A stretch of 64,000 nt of DNA from Malikia sp. (lineage in GTDB: Bacteria; Pseudomonadota; Gammaproteobacteria; Burkholderiales; Burkholderiaceae_C). This document shows positions 47,596-61,461 of this stretch, one piece after another. The notes beneath the pieces are model-generated. The model did no database searches, had not been told where the DNA came from, and worked only from the letters and a program-made list of their open reading frames with translations. The translations under genes were made by a program, and so were the position numbers. The first letter of the stretch is position 1. Each line of letters begins with the position of its first letter. The DNA is taken from assembly GCF_028687635.1 (NCBI RefSeq), contig NZ_JAQTZS010000002.1, forward strand, positions 210,682 through 274,681. Direction: 5' to 3'.

Positions 47596-48051
47596 ATGCC
47601 CACCCGACGCTCCATCCTCAGGCACGGCGCCACCGTGGCGGGCTTGCTGGCGCTGACGGGCCTGTTCCCGCACCCGGGCCGGGCCGATCAGGCCGCCGCC
47701 TTCGAGGCCAGCGAGCTCGACGCGGTGCTGGCGGCGCTGGGCAGCCGGACCCCGATCGAAAGCCCGCTGCTCGCGCTCAGCGGTCCCGACTTCACGGACA
47801 ACGGCGCCTCGGTGCCGCTGGGCGTCAGCAGCTCGCTGGCCGACATCAGCATGCTGCTGATCCTGGTGGAAAAGAACCCCACGGCCCTGGTGGCCTTGTT
47901 CCGGCCTGGCCGGGGCGTGGCGGCCAACTTCACCGTCCGCGCCAAGCTGGTTGAATCATCCGAGGTCTACGCCGTTGCGATCACCGCGGACGGCGCGGCC
48001 TATTTCGCCCGCAAGCCAGTCCAGGTCACGCAAGGTGCTTGCGGCACCTGA
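47596..48051 (+). CDS. soxY: SoxY-like sulfur carrier
   Basis: A 151-residue exported protein with a twin-Arg leader (MPTRRSILRHGATVAGLLAL). The Ig-like core FTVRAKLVESSEVYAVA is typical of SoxY. Canonical SoxY ends in GGCGG or close to it, with the Cys carrying sulfane; here the end is QGACGT with C149, so the swinging arm is kept but changed. It has a CAAGGAG site and is 33 bp after the ATPase gene. No soxA, soxX, soxB or soxCD are seen, so complete thiosulfate oxidation is not encoded here. Confidence 0.85.
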   Translation: MPTRRSILRHGATVAGLLALTGLFPHPGRADQAAAFEASELDAVLAALGSRTPIESPLLALSGPDFTDNGASVPLGVSSSLADISMLLILVEKNPTALVALFRPGRGVAANFTVRAKLVESSEVYAVAITADGAAYFARKPVQVTQGACGT

Positions 48052-48110
48052 ACGGCCGCCGCCGCACGCGGCCGCCGCCACCATCCGAACGCATCATCGA
48101 GGACGCCGAC

Positions 48111-48425
48111 ATGCCAGATCCGATCCGAATCCGCGCCCAGGCCGCCGGTGACCATGCCGTGGTGCGGGTGCTGATCCGCCACGAGATGGAGTCCGGCCAG
48201 CGCCAGGACGCCATGGGCCGGCGGGTGGCCGCGCATTTCGTGCGGGAGGTCCGTGCCACGCACAACGGCCTGACCCTCTTCACGGCCGAGTGGGGACCCT
48301 GGGTGGCGAGGGATCCCATCCTGAGCTTCGAGGTCAAGGCGGCCAGAGTCGGTGACAGAATCGGGATCTGCTGGCGCGATGATCAGGGCCAGAGCCGCAG
48401 CGACGAGACCACCGTCGTCCCATGA
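48111..48425 (+). CDS. soxZ: SoxZ-like protein
   Basis: A 104-residue SoxZ: MPDPIRIRAQAAG, VRVLIRHEMESGQRQD and FVREVRATHNGLTLFTAEWG. SoxZ lacks its own carrier Cys and forms a heterodimer with SoxY. The start at 48111 has GAGGA at 48099-48103. It is last gene of the rightward operon; its end faces the response regulator gene, 9 bp away. Confidence 0.9.
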   Translation: MPDPIRIRAQAAGDHAVVRVLIRHEMESGQRQDAMGRRVAAHFVREVRATHNGLTLFTAEWGPWVARDPILSFEVKAARVGDRIGICWRDDQGQSRSDETTVVP

Positions 48426-48434
48426 CGGCAGGCG

Positions 48435-49142
48435 CTAGCCCCCTTGGATCGAGATCGGGGCCGTGAACGCATAGCCCTGACGATGCGCCGTCTCCAGCGG
48501 GAACTCATGGCCCAGCGCCTCCCGGGTCTTGTTGCGCAGGCGGCGAACCAGGATCTCCATCCGACGCGGGTCGTAATGCTCCGGATCGTGGCCGAGCGCG
48601 ACGGTCAGCTCGTGGCGCGACACCGACCGGCCCGGCGCGCGAGCCAGCTGGGTCAGCAGGGTCTGCTCCGAATGGGTCAGCTTGACCGCCAGCCCCTCGG
48701 GCGACAGCAGGCTCCAGCTCAGGATGTCGAGCACCCAGGCCTTGGGCGCGGCGGGCCTGAGCCGGCGCAGCAGATTGCGGATCACCGCCGTCAGCTCCTC
48801 CAGCTGGACGGGCTTGACCAGGTAGACATCGGCACCGGCCCTGACGCCGGAAATCCGGGCCGTCGCCTCGCCGCGTGCGGTCGTGATGATCACGCCCTTG
48901 TCGCGCAGGCCGGTCTGCCGGGACAGCCAGACCCGACCGTCGCCGTCAGGCAGGCCCAGGTCCAGCACCAGCAGGTCGAAGTCGTGCGTCGCCAGCACCT
49001 GTTCGGCCGATCTCAGGCTGCTGGCGCCCACGGCCAGCAGCCCTTCGAGTTGAAGGAAGCGCACCATGGCTTCGAGCAGATCGGGCTCGTCCTCGATGAC
49101 CAGGACTCGGGCGGCAGGCGTTTGTTGCGTATGCGGCATCAT
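48435..49142 (-). CDS. OmpR-family response regulator
   Basis: A 235-residue regulator. The receiver has the acidic pair in VIEDEPD, the phospho-Asp in LVLDLGLPDGDG (about residue 60), Thr in ITTARG and Lys in LVKPVQ. The C-terminal winged helix reads LTHSEQTLLTQLARAPG and MEILVRRLRNKTREALG. It begins 7 bp after the sensor kinase gene, so the two form a pair. Targets are unknown; the quinoprotein cluster next door is one possibility. Confidence 0.92.
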   Translation of the reverse strand: MMPHTQQTPAARVLVIEDEPDLLEAMVRFLQLEGLLAVGASSLRSAEQVLATHDFDLLVLDLGLPDGDGRVWLSRQTGLRDKGVIITTARGEATARISGVRAGADVYLVKPVQLEELTAVIRNLLRRLRPAAPKAWVLDILSWSLLSPEGLAVKLTHSEQTLLTQLARAPGRSVSRHELTVALGHDPEHYDPRRMEILVRRLRNKTREALGHEFPLETAHRQGYAFTAPISIQGG

Positions 49143-49149
49143 TTTTCAA

Positions 49150-51177
49150 TCACGATTTGGCTGGCAGCCAAAAGGAAAAACAGCAACCCTGGCCGACCGC
49201 GCTGTCGAGTTCCAGCTGTCCGCCATGTTTCTCGGCGATGCGCCGCACGATCGACAGTCCCAGTCCCATGCCCGAGGCGCCGCTCTGGGGCGAGACGCGG
49301 AAATACTCGCCAAACACGGCCTGCTGGTGCTCGGGTGCTATGCCGGGGCCCTGGTCGATCACGGCCAGGCCGACGAAACCCGGCTTGACCCGGGTCTCGA
49401 TCACCACCGGGGCCTCCCTGCCCGCGTATTTGCGCGCGTTGTCGACCAGGTTGCCCAGCGCGATGTCGAGCAGGTATTCGTCACCCACCAGCTGGGGCAC
49501 CCGCGCCTGCCAGCGCAGTTCGAGCGGACAGCCGTTCATGCTGTGGACGTTGGTCAAGACGAAATGCTCCAGCCACTCGGGCAGGGGAATCGGGTGCGGG
49601 TCGATGTCTTCGAGCGCATGGTTCAGGCGGTCGCTCTGCAACCACTTGTCGAACATCAGCACCAGCCGCCGCGTGGCGCCGTCGAGCACCGACAGCCGCT
49701 TGTCCAGCAACAGCTCGCCGCGTTCGTGCTCCTTGCGCATCAGGCTCAGCTGGCTGTTGATGATGCCCAGCGGGTTGCGGAACTCGTGCGAGATCATGGC
49801 GCCAAAGCGCCGGTATTGGACCAGCACCTCCTTTTCATGCTGCAAGGCCGATCGCAATTGCTCGGTGCGCTGATGCACCGTCAGCTCCAGCCGCTCGTTG
49901 GCCGTCTGGAGATTTTCGAGCAGGTGCTGGCGGGCGTCCATCTCGCGCGACTGCGCCTGCTCGCGCTGGTGGCGCTCGGTGCGCAGCAGGTCCGCCAGCG
50001 CGAGGGCCAGCAGCAGCATTTCAAAGACCGACGAGATCTGCAGGCTGTACGAGGTCCAGGGGTTGCTTGGCAGCCATTCGAAGGCGCGGCCGATGGCCAC
50101 GAACATGCCCACCGACAGCATGGCCCAGGCCAGGGTGAAGATGCGCAGGTCGGTGCGCCGGTGCCGCCAGGCCCGCAGCAGACCGCTGACGAGCAAGACA
50201 ATGCCTGCCACCGCGCTCAGCATCAAGGCCATGTGCAGCTGCCGCACCGGCAAGGGCACGTACAGGCTCAGGCCCAGCAACAGGGCCAGCAGGGCCAGCA
50301 GGCCCGCCATGAACAGCCAGGCCGGACCCGGCCAGGCTTGCCGATGCCGCTCCCGCAGGAAACTGCCACTGAACAGCAGCAGGAAAGCCCCGGACAGACT
50401 CAGCAGCAGGCTCTCGGCGATGGCGTTGAAGGCCGTGGCCTCGGGCCAGAGAAACAGGCGACCCAGGCCATTGCCCGCCAGCATGCCCAGTCCGAAGAAC
50501 AAGACATAGAGCGCGTAGAACAGGAAACGCCAGTCCCTGATCATGAAGAAGACGAACAGGTTGTAGATCATCAGCACCAGCAGCCCGCCGGTGTACAGGA
50601 ACTGCAGGCTCAGGACCTGATGGACTTGCATGCCGAAGAGCCGGTCGGGCCAGGCCCGCAGCGGCACCGTCAGCGGATTCTTGGACGCGACGCGCAGGTA
50701 GTAGTGCTGCGCATCGGGACCGAGCGCGAGCGGAAAGACGAAGAAGCCGTGGAAGTAGGGGCGGCTGCTCAGCGGGTGGGCATCGCCGGTCAGCACCGGG
50801 GCGGCGCCTGGCGCGTAGAAGGCCAGCTCGTCGATCAAGGCATAGGGGATTTCCAGCAGCCAGTCCGCCGTCTGGCCCGGGGCCTGTCGCAAGGACAGGC
50901 GCAACCAGTAAGCCGATGCCGTGAAGCCGAAATTCAGATCCCGACGGTTCGGGGCGGGAGGCTGGAAGCGCGCGGCCAGCGCGGGCTGGCGCACCTCGTC
51001 GAAGGTGAGTCGACCCGAGGGGTCCTCCAGTACCTCGACCACTCCGGTCAGATCGATGCTGCCCTGGCCATCGCCCAGCGCCATCGACCGCACATCCAGA
51101 GACCAGCAGGCCAGGCACAGCAGCAGGCATCTCGGGACGTTGGAGAACATCCGGCGCAGCGTGGCACGTTCAAGCAT
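49150..51177 (-). CDS. 7TM-type sensor histidine kinase
   Basis: A 675-residue kinase. An N-terminal leader and periplasmic 7TMR-DISMED2-type domain (to about 185) are followed by seven hydrophobic segments (about 195-400), a coiled coil, the H-box [17 protein letters not shown] (phospho-His about 475), the N-box [17 protein letters not shown] and GMGLGLSIV. Such receptors sense small periplasmic ligands, often carbohydrates or carboxylates. It overlaps the upstream chemoreceptor gene by 8 bp. Confidence 0.9.
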   Translation of the reverse strand: MLERATLRRMFSNVPRCLLLCLACWSLDVRSMALGDGQGSIDLTGVVEVLEDPSGRLTFDEVRQPALAARFQPPAPNRRDLNFGFTASAYWLRLSLRQAPGQTADWLLEIPYALIDELAFYAPGAAPVLTGDAHPLSSRPYFHGFFVFPLALGPDAQHYYLRVASKNPLTVPLRAWPDRLFGMQVHQVLSLQFLYTGGLLVLMIYNLFVFFMIRDWRFLFYALYVLFFGLGMLAGNGLGRLFLWPEATAFNAIAESLLLSLSGAFLLLFSGSFLRERHRQAWPGPAWLFMAGLLALLALLLGLSLYVPLPVRQLHMALMLSAVAGIVLLVSGLLRAWRHRRTDLRIFTLAWAMLSVGMFVAIGRAFEWLPSNPWTSYSLQISSVFEMLLLALALADLLRTERHQREQAQSREMDARQHLLENLQTANERLELTVHQRTEQLRSALQHEKEVLVQYRRFGAMISHEFRNPLGIINSQLSLMRKEHERGELLLDKRLSVLDGATRRLVLMFDKWLQSDRLNHALEDIDPHPIPLPEWLEHFVLTNVHSMNGCPLELRWQARVPQLVGDEYLLDIALGNLVDNARKYAGREAPVVIETRVKPGFVGLAVIDQGPGIAPEHQQAVFGEYFRVSPQSGASGMGLGLSIVRRIAEKHGGQLELDSAVGQGCCFSFWLPAKS

Positions 51178-52729
51178 GCAAGCCGTTCCTGTAAACCGTC
51201 ACGGCCGCTGCCAGTCGATTGGCCTGGGAGGTCAGACTGCGGGCCGCGGCCACGCTGACATCGACCATCGAGGCGTTTTGCTGGGTGACCTGATTGAGTT
51301 GCACCACGGCGCTGTCGACCTGCCTGACCCCCTGGGCCTGCTCCTGGCTGGCCAGGCTGATCTCATCGATCAACTGCGTGACATGCCTGACCTGGCGGAC
51401 GATGCCCTTCATGCTGTGCCCGGCCTGTTCGACCAGCGCCGAACCGGTTCGCACGCTGTGCACGCTGGCATCGATCAGCTGCTTGATCTCCTTGGCGGAC
51501 AAGGCGCTGCGCTGCGCCAGGCGGCGCACCTCGCTGGCCACCACCGCGAAGCCCCGGCCCTGCTCGCCAGCCCTGGCCGCTTCCACCGCCGCGTTGAGCG
51601 CCAGGATGTTGGTCTGGAACGCGATGCCGTCGATCACCCCGATGATCTCGGCAATCTGGCTTGAGCTGTGGCTGATGGTCTGCATGGTCTCGACCACCTG
51701 GGATACGACCTCGCCGCCCTGCAGCGCGGCCTCGCTGGCGCCTTGCCCCAGTTGGCTGGCTTGTTGCGCCGTGCCGGCGTTTTGCCGCACCGCGGCGGTC
51801 AGCTGCTCCATCGAGGAGGCCGTTTGCTCCAGGCCGGCGACCGACTGTTCGGTGCGTGCCGACAGGTCGTGGCTGCTGTGCTCGATTTGCTGGCCCGCCG
51901 CATGCAGGCCGCGGACCTGCATGTTGACATCATCGACCAGCGAGCGCAGATTCAAACCCGCCTGGTTGACCGAGCGCAGCAGCATGCCCAGCTCATCGAC
52001 GCGGTCGAGCTGGATGTTGGGCCCCGGGCTGCCTGCCGCCACGGTCTGCGCCTGCTGCTGGATTTGCCGCAGGGGGCGGGTGATCTGGACTTGCAGCCAG
52101 GTATCGGCCAGCACGGCGGCGAGCAATGTCACGCCGGCCATCAGGCCCAGCCAGCCCGCCGCCAGTCCCTGCAGGCTGGCCGCGATCAGGCTCGCGAGGC
52201 AGAGAAACGCGATGCCGAGGTGGATGCGGGCGCCGACCGACAGCCGCTGCAACAGCGACAAGCCCGCCAGCCAGCCTGTGCGCACGATCAGACCCTGGTG
52301 AAAACGGCGTCGTCCCAGCCTGCCCTCGCGACAGGCTTGGTACAGCCGCTCGGTGGCCTCGACCTCCTGGCGCGAGGGCTTGGTGCGCACCGACATGTAG
52401 CCGGTGATCTGGCCGTCGCGCACCATCGGGGTGGCGTTGGCCCGCACCCAGTAGTGGTCGCCGTTCTTGCGCCGGTTCTTGACCAGGGCGGTCCAGGATC
52501 TGCCCGCCTTGATCGTCCGCCACATGTCGGCGAATGCCTCCTGGGGCATGTCCGGGTGACGCACCAGATTGTGCGGCTGCCCCAGGATTTCCTCGTGATC
52601 GAAGCCGCTGATCTGGACGAAGGCCTCGTTCGCGTACAGGATTCGACCTTGGGTGTCCGTGACCGACATCAAGGTCGTGTGCGGGTCGTAATCGAACTCG
52701 TGTCGGGTGATGGGGGTGTTCAGGCGCAT
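51170..52729 (-). CDS. PAS-containing methyl-accepting chemotaxis protein (Aer-like)
   Basis: A 519-residue chemoreceptor. The N-terminal PAS domain (about 10-120; [36 protein letters not shown]) lies in the cytosol as in Aer. Then come a short hydrophobic pair (about 165-215), a HAMP-like linker and the signalling hairpin [20 protein letters not shown]. The PAS of Aer binds FAD and senses redox state. It is first gene of a chemoreceptor-kinase-regulator operon. No CheR-binding pentapeptide is seen. Confidence 0.9.
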   Translation of the reverse strand: MRLNTPITRHEFDYDPHTTLMSVTDTQGRILYANEAFVQISGFDHEEILGQPHNLVRHPDMPQEAFADMWRTIKAGRSWTALVKNRRKNGDHYWVRANATPMVRDGQITGYMSVRTKPSRQEVEATERLYQACREGRLGRRRFHQGLIVRTGWLAGLSLLQRLSVGARIHLGIAFLCLASLIAASLQGLAAGWLGLMAGVTLLAAVLADTWLQVQITRPLRQIQQQAQTVAAGSPGPNIQLDRVDELGMLLRSVNQAGLNLRSLVDDVNMQVRGLHAAGQQIEHSSHDLSARTEQSVAGLEQTASSMEQLTAAVRQNAGTAQQASQLGQGASEAALQGGEVVSQVVETMQTISHSSSQIAEIIGVIDGIAFQTNILALNAAVEAARAGEQGRGFAVVASEVRRLAQRSALSAKEIKQLIDASVHSVRTGSALVEQAGHSMKGIVRQVRHVTQLIDEISLASQEQAQGVRQVDSAVVQLNQVTQQNASMVDVSVAAARSLTSQANRLAAAVTVYRNGLHA

Positions 52730-52889
52730 CGTGGCTGGTCGATTCAGGTGCTGGTCGGCATGGCTTATTCTTTCGCCGCCGACCCTGCCGTTCAAGGCGC
52801 GCACACCGACAAATTCCGACAAAATCCGACAATCCGTTGGACCGTGGGCCAGCGCGCCAACCCGTCACCGTGCCACCGAGCGCCGCCGA

Positions 52890-55800
52890 TCATTCATTTT
52901 TCAGTCCCAGTAGCACGGCCGGATGCCAGGGCTCGGCGTCGGCCTGGGCCGAGGTCATGGGCGCGAGCAGGTAGATACGCTGGTGCTCCACGCCGCGCCG
53001 GACCAGTTCGTCGCGCACCCGGGCGGCCCGATCGAGCGCCAGCTCGCGGATGCGGTCGGCATCGACCGCAATCGAGGCCAGCAGCAGCTTTTCCATCTCG
53101 GCGGCGGGCAGGTCCTTGGCCAGGCCGATCAGGTTGCGCGGCTTGGGGATGTCGGCGCGCCGGTAGACCGCCGCCAGCAAGGCCGGGGTTTCGGCCGTGG
53201 TCGGCGGCTGGATAGTCGTCTCGGGCAACTTGCCCTGGCGCGCGAGCTGGCGCTTCTTTTCCTCCAGCAGACGCTGCCGCAGCTGCGCCTGCTGATAGGC
53301 GCCGCGTTCGCGTTCCAGATCGCTCTGGCCTTGGAGCGTGAGCTGCAGGTCGCCGCGCTGGGTCATGGCCCGCGCGATCTGCTCCAGCCTGGCTTGCGCG
53401 ACGGTGTCGGGGCTGGCGCTGCCCAGCGCGAAGTCGACCTGGTTGAAGTCCTCGGTCGAGCCGCCCAGCGCGTGCGCGATCAGCGCGAAGGGGGCCGTCA
53501 CGGCCTTGCCGATCAGGTTCAGCACCATGCGCCAGACGATAGCTCCGACGCGGAACTGCGGGTCGTTGATCGAGCCGCTGACCGGCAGGTTGAGGTCGAT
53601 CACGCCGTTGCGGTCGGCCAGCAGCGCGACCGCCAGCCGGATCGGCAGGTTGGGTGCCTCGCTGCCCTCGACCCGCTCGCTGAACTGCAGTTGCTTGAGC
53701 AGGATCTGGTTGCTGGCCCGCAGCTGGCCGTCGGGCGCGATCTGGTAGCGCACTTCCATGCCGAGCTTGCCGCGCTCGATGCCATGGCCCGCGTACTTGA
53801 TGCTGTAGGGTGACAGCGGCGGCAGTTCCAGGTCGTCGACCTTGGCCCGGATGTCGAGCGCGAGCGGCTGGGCCAGTGGGTTGAGCCGGCCTTCGATCTC
53901 CAGACTGGCCGTACCTTCGGCCTTGCCGCGCAGGCTGAGCGTGGCCATTGCGGGCGCTGCGCCTGTCTCGGCCGGCCGATTGGAGAAACCCCCCAGGTGG
54001 CCGGTCAGCTCGCTCAGGCGCGCGGAGTAGTTGGGGTGGATGAAATGGTCCTGGAAGTCGACCCGGCCCTTGACGAAGGTGATCGGGCCGAATTCGAGCC
54101 GCGCCGCTGCCGCCGCAGGCTGGGCGGCAGCGGATCCAGCAGTCGCCGGCGCGGGCTGGCGCAGCAGCTGCTGCAGGTTGATGCGCCCCTGCGGGTCGAT
54201 CACGATGCGCGCGTAGTAGTCGTCCAGCGCCGTCTCGGCCACCTTGAGCCGGCTCAGGGCGCCGGCCTTCAGGTCGAGCTGCAGACCGCGCAGGCCGAGC
54301 GATTTCCAGTCGAGCAGCCGCTCGGCCGGGTCCAGCGTGCTGGTGCGCAGGCGCTCGACCTCGCCGTCGCCGCGCAGTGCCAGCAGCAGGCCTTCGGGCG
54401 GCAGCGACAGCTCGACGCGCGCGCGCAGTCCCAGCTCGGCGCGCAACAGCTCCAGGTTGAGCGCGGCGGCGAAATAGGGTTCGAGCTGGTGCAGCGGCAG
54501 GTCGTCGAGTTCCAGCTGGCCCTGGCTCGACAAGACCTTGGCCTGGTGCGCGCCCGTGGCCTGACTGGGCAGGTCGATCTGACCCTGGTAGCGCAGCGCC
54601 CCCGTATTGCCCGCCTGGCCCGATGCCTCCGGCGCCAATTTCAGGCTGAGGTCCAGCGGCAAGGCCTGGTCCTGCTCCGAGGCGTTGCTCCAGGGGCCAG
54701 CGCTCAACTGCAAGGCCTCGATCCGCAGGCGCACCGGACGAGCCGGGCTTTGGTCCAGGAATCCCAGGCGCCCGTCCACCAGCCGGAATTGGTCGAGCTG
54801 CAGTTGCCAGCCTGCTGCCGGGCTGGCTTGAACCGGTGGGTCCGCACTGGCCGAATCCCGACCCAGGGCCGTCAGCCAGTTTTCGAACATCCAGCGCTGG
54901 CGGGCATCGCGCTGCAGCTGCAGTTCGGGCCGTTCCAGACTCAGCTGGCCGATGACCACGCGGCGCTCGGCCAGCGCCAGGCGGGCATCCTGCAGCAGCA
55001 GCTGGCCCAGGCGGACTGGCTGCTGCTGGTTCTCGTGCAGCGCCAGGCCGTCGACCTGCAGCCGCCCGTTTTCGAGGTCCAGCGCCAGTGCGCCGGTTGG
55101 CGACCGGATCGGCCAGCCCAGCCGGGTCTGACCGTCGAAGCGCAGCCGGTCCCAGCTCAGGCGCATCGGCTGCGCTTGGGGGGTTCCGGGCAATTCGAGT
55201 TCGACATCCCGCAGCGCCAGATGGCCGGCCAGGGTCAGCGGTGCCTTCGCTTCCTGTGCCGCTGGCGCCAGGCGCAGCGTCAGGTCGAACTCGAGCTGGC
55301 CGCGCGTCGGGCGCAGCGGCAGCTTGGCGGGCCAGTAGGGCAGATAGGGCGCCAGGTCCAGCGCGGCGCCGTGCAGCCTCGCCTCGCCTTGGCGGGCCTG
55401 GGCAAAGGGCAGCAGCAGCGCCTTGGCTTCGACCGGGTCGCCGTTGAGCAGGAAGTTCAGGCGCGGTGCGCTCTTTTCCTCGCGCTGCGGCTCCAGGCTG
55501 CTCAGGAAGGGCAGGTCCAGCGTCAGCTGGCGGATTTGCTGCGTGCGCCCGACCGGCTCGTCGATGAAGTCGATCGCCGCGTCGCGCAAGCGCAGGTGGA
55601 ACAGCGCGAAGCGCGGCAGCGCCGAGGGCGGCTGCTCGGGCTTGAGCAGCCGCTCGATCAGGTCATCGATGTCGTAGCGCCCGCCGCCCAGATGGCGCAG
55701 CTTGAGCTGCGGGCGGTCGAACTCGACGGCGTCCAGCACCGGCGCCAGCCGCAGCAGCGAGCGCCAGTCGAGGTCGACATGGAAGCGCCCGAGCGTGAAC

Positions 55801-56102
55801 TGGTCACCTTGACCCTGGGCGTCGGCCAGCCGCAGCCCGCGCAGCTCCAGTTCGAGCGACCAGGGCTTGAGCTCGACCCGCTCGACCGTGACGGCGCGCC
55901 CGAGCGCGGCGCTGGCCTGGCGCTCCAGCTGCCATTTGAGCAAGGGCGGCAGCGCGGCCCAGGTCAGCAGCCAGCACAGCAGCAGCCCGGCCAGCGCCAG
56001 GCCGGCGGCGCGCAGCCAGCGCCAGGCCCCGGTGCGCCAGGTGCGCTGTGGTTTGGGCGGGGGGGCGCCCGCGCCGGCGGGCTGATCGGCTGCCGCTTCC
56101 AT
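52890..56102 (-). CDS. DUF748 (AsmA-like) envelope protein
   Basis: A 1070-residue protein. One N-terminal membrane helix (LRAAGLALAGLLLCWLLTWA, about 31-50) anchors a long periplasmic region of AsmA-type repeats (LELELRGLRLAD; RGVIDLNLPVSG-like segments such as NGVIDLNLPVSGSIND). The last 150 residues have an OmpA-like peptidoglycan-binding pattern (VDADRIRELALDRAARVRDE). AsmA-like proteins are thought to help lipid movement between the membranes. It begins 3 bp after the ABC-F gene end. Confidence 0.85.
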   Translation of the reverse strand: MEAAADQPAGAGAPPPKPQRTWRTGAWRWLRAAGLALAGLLLCWLLTWAALPPLLKWQLERQASAALGRAVTVERVELKPWSLELELRGLRLADAQGQGDQFTLGRFHVDLDWRSLLRLAPVLDAVEFDRPQLKLRHLGGGRYDIDDLIERLLKPEQPPSALPRFALFHLRLRDAAIDFIDEPVGRTQQIRQLTLDLPFLSSLEPQREEKSAPRLNFLLNGDPVEAKALLLPFAQARQGEARLHGAALDLAPYLPYWPAKLPLRPTRGQLEFDLTLRLAPAAQEAKAPLTLAGHLALRDVELELPGTPQAQPMRLSWDRLRFDGQTRLGWPIRSPTGALALDLENGRLQVDGLALHENQQQPVRLGQLLLQDARLALAERRVVIGQLSLERPELQLQRDARQRWMFENWLTALGRDSASADPPVQASPAAGWQLQLDQFRLVDGRLGFLDQSPARPVRLRIEALQLSAGPWSNASEQDQALPLDLSLKLAPEASGQAGNTGALRYQGQIDLPSQATGAHQAKVLSSQGQLELDDLPLHQLEPYFAAALNLELLRAELGLRARVELSLPPEGLLLALRGDGEVERLRTSTLDPAERLLDWKSLGLRGLQLDLKAGALSRLKVAETALDDYYARIVIDPQGRINLQQLLRQPAPATAGSAAAQPAAAAARLEFGPITFVKGRVDFQDHFIHPNYSARLSELTGHLGGFSNRPAETGAAPAMATLSLRGKAEGTASLEIEGRLNPLAQPLALDIRAKVDDLELPPLSPYSIKYAGHGIERGKLGMEVRYQIAPDGQLRASNQILLKQLQFSERVEGSEAPNLPIRLAVALLADRNGVIDLNLPVSGSINDPQFRVGAIVWRMVLNLIGKAVTAPFALIAHALGGSTEDFNQVDFALGSASPDTVAQARLEQIARAMTQRGDLQLTLQGQSDLERERGAYQQAQLRQRLLEEKKRQLARQGKLPETTIQPPTTAETPALLAAVYRRADIPKPRNLIGLAKDLPAAEMEKLLLASIAVDADRIRELALDRAARVRDELVRRGVEHQRIYLLAPMTSAQADAEPWHPAVLLGLKNE

Positions 56103-56105
56103 CGA

Positions 56106-58141
56106 TCAGTCGGTTTCGGCTTCGAGCGCCTCGATCTGCTCCGACAGTTCGAGCCAACGCAGCTCGGCGGCGGCCGTCTCGTCCTCGATGCCCTTGAGCC
56201 GCTTGCCGATCTGGGCCAGCTCGGTCGGCGGCAGCGCGCTCAGCAGCTTCTGCTGCAGCGCGGCGCCTTCGGCCTGCAGGCTGGCCATGCGCTGGTCGAG
56301 GTCGGCCAGCGCCTTCTTGTGCGGCTTGAGCTTTTGCGCCAGTTGCTGGCGCCGCTGCGCCTCCAGCCGTCGCTGTTCGGCCGGGTTGACGGCCGGGGCG
56401 GAGGCAGCGGCGGCTGGCGTGGCCGCCACCGGCTTGGGGCTGACCACCGCAGCGACCGCGACCGGCTCGGCCTTGGCCTTGACGGCCGGCGCGCGCTGGG
56501 CTGCCTGCACCGCCTCGCGCTTTTGCTTGGCCATGTCGAGCAGGTAGCGCTGGTAGTCGTCGAGGTCGCCGTCGAAGGGCTCGATGCCGCCGTGCGAGAC
56601 CAGCCAGAACTCGTCGCAGACCGAGCGCAGCAGCGCCCGGTCGTGGCTGACTAGCATCACCGTGCCCTCGAACTCGTTGAGCGCCATCGCCAGCGCCTCC
56701 CGGGTGGCCAGGTCCAGGTGGTTGGTCGGCTCATCGAGCAGCAGCAGGTTCGGGCGCTGCCAGACGATCATGCACAGCACCAGCCGGGCCTTCTCGCCGC
56801 CGCTCATGCTGCCCACGGCCTGCTGCACCATGTCGCCGCTGAACTGGAAGCGGCCCAGGAAGTTGCGCAGGTCCTGCTCGCGCGTGCCCTGGCCGCTCAG
56901 GGCGCCAGCGGCCGACAGGTCGCGCGCCAGCCGGATCATGTGCTCCAGCGGCGTGTCGCCCTGGCGCAGCACGTCGAGCTCCTGCTGCGCGAAGTAGCCG
57001 ATGTTCAGCCCCTTGCCCTCGGTCAGCTCGCCTTTGAGCAGCGCCAGGTCGCGCGCCACCGTCTTGACGAAGGTCGACTTGCCCTGGCCGTTGGCGCCCA
57101 GGATGCCCAGCCGCTGGCCCGCCAGCACCGAGCGCGTGACGTCGTGCACGATGGTGGTGGCGCTGCCGTCCTCGGCGCGGTAGCCGAAGCTGGCCTCGCG
57201 CAGGCTCAGCATCGGGTTGGGCAGCTGGGCCGGCTCCTGGAACTCGAAGGTGAACTCGGCATCGGCCAGCACCGGACCGATCTTCTCCATCCGTTCGAGC
57301 GCCTTGACCCGGCTCTGTGCCTGCTTGGCCTTGCTGGCCTTGGCCTTGAAGCGGGCGATGAACTTCTGCAGGTGCGCGATCTTGTCCTGCTGGCGCGAGA
57401 AGCTGGCCTGCTGCTGGCTCAGCTGCTCGGCGCGCATGTCCTCGAAGCGGCTGTAGTTGCCGCCGTAGCGCGTGATCTTGGCGTTGTCGATGTGCAGCGT
57501 GACCGAGGTGATGGCGTCGAGGAACTCGCGGTCGTGGCTGATCACGACCATGGTGCCGGCGTAGCGCTTGAGCCAGCTCTCCAGCCAGACCAGCGCGTCG
57601 AGGTCCAGGTGGTTGGTCGGCTCGTCGAGCATCAGCAGGTCGCTCGGGCACATCAGCGCGCGCGCCAGCTGCAGCCGCATGCGCCAGCCGCCCGAGAAGC
57701 TGTTGACCGGCCGGTCCACCTCGTTGACCTGGAAGCCCAGCCCCAGCAGCAGCGCCTGCGCGCGCGCCGGTGCGTCATGGGCGCCGGCATCGTGCAAGTC
57801 GGTGTAGGCGTGGGCCATGGCCTCGCCGTCGTCGCTGGCCTCGGCCAGCTCCACCGCCGCGCGCGCCGCCGCCAGCCGGGTGTCGCCGTCGATCACGAAC
57901 TCGGTGCAGGGCTGGTCGGTCTCGGGCATGTCCTGCGAGACCTGGGCCAGCTGCCACTGGCGCGGCCACTGGAACTCGCCGCCGTCCTCGTGCAGCTTGC
58001 CCTGCAGCAGCGCGAACAGGCTGGACTTGCCGGCGCCGTTGCGTCCGACCAGGCCGACCTTCTCGCCGGGGTTGATGGTCGCATTGGCCTGGTCCAGCAC
58101 CACCTTGGTGCCGCGGCGCAGCGTGACATTGCGCAGCGTGA

Positions 58142-58145
<4 letters not shown>
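56106..58145 (-). CDS. ABC-F family ATPase (YheS-like)
   Basis: A 679-residue soluble tandem ATPase acting on ribosomes. The first NBD starts MITLRNVTLRRGTKVVLDQA with GRNGAGKSS, FSGGWRMRLQ and LLMLDEPTNHLD. An interdomain linker rich in Lys follows, then the second NBD with GANGQGKST, MSGGEKARLV and LLLDEPTNHLD. An Ala/Pro-rich spacer precedes a C-terminal coiled coil. The N-terminal pattern fits the YheS subgroup, which resolves stalled nascent chains. Its ATG overlaps the prmB stop (ATGA). Confidence 0.93.
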
Positions 58146-61423
<3,278 letters not shown>

Positions 61424-61461
61424 GTCCACCTCCCGGGCCGCAGGCCCATCAGTCCGCGCGA

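Noticed and set aside
53997-56654. An 885-codon open frame opposite the DUF748 gene
   Set aside because: It is Gln/Ala/Leu-rich without motifs and crosses two real genes.
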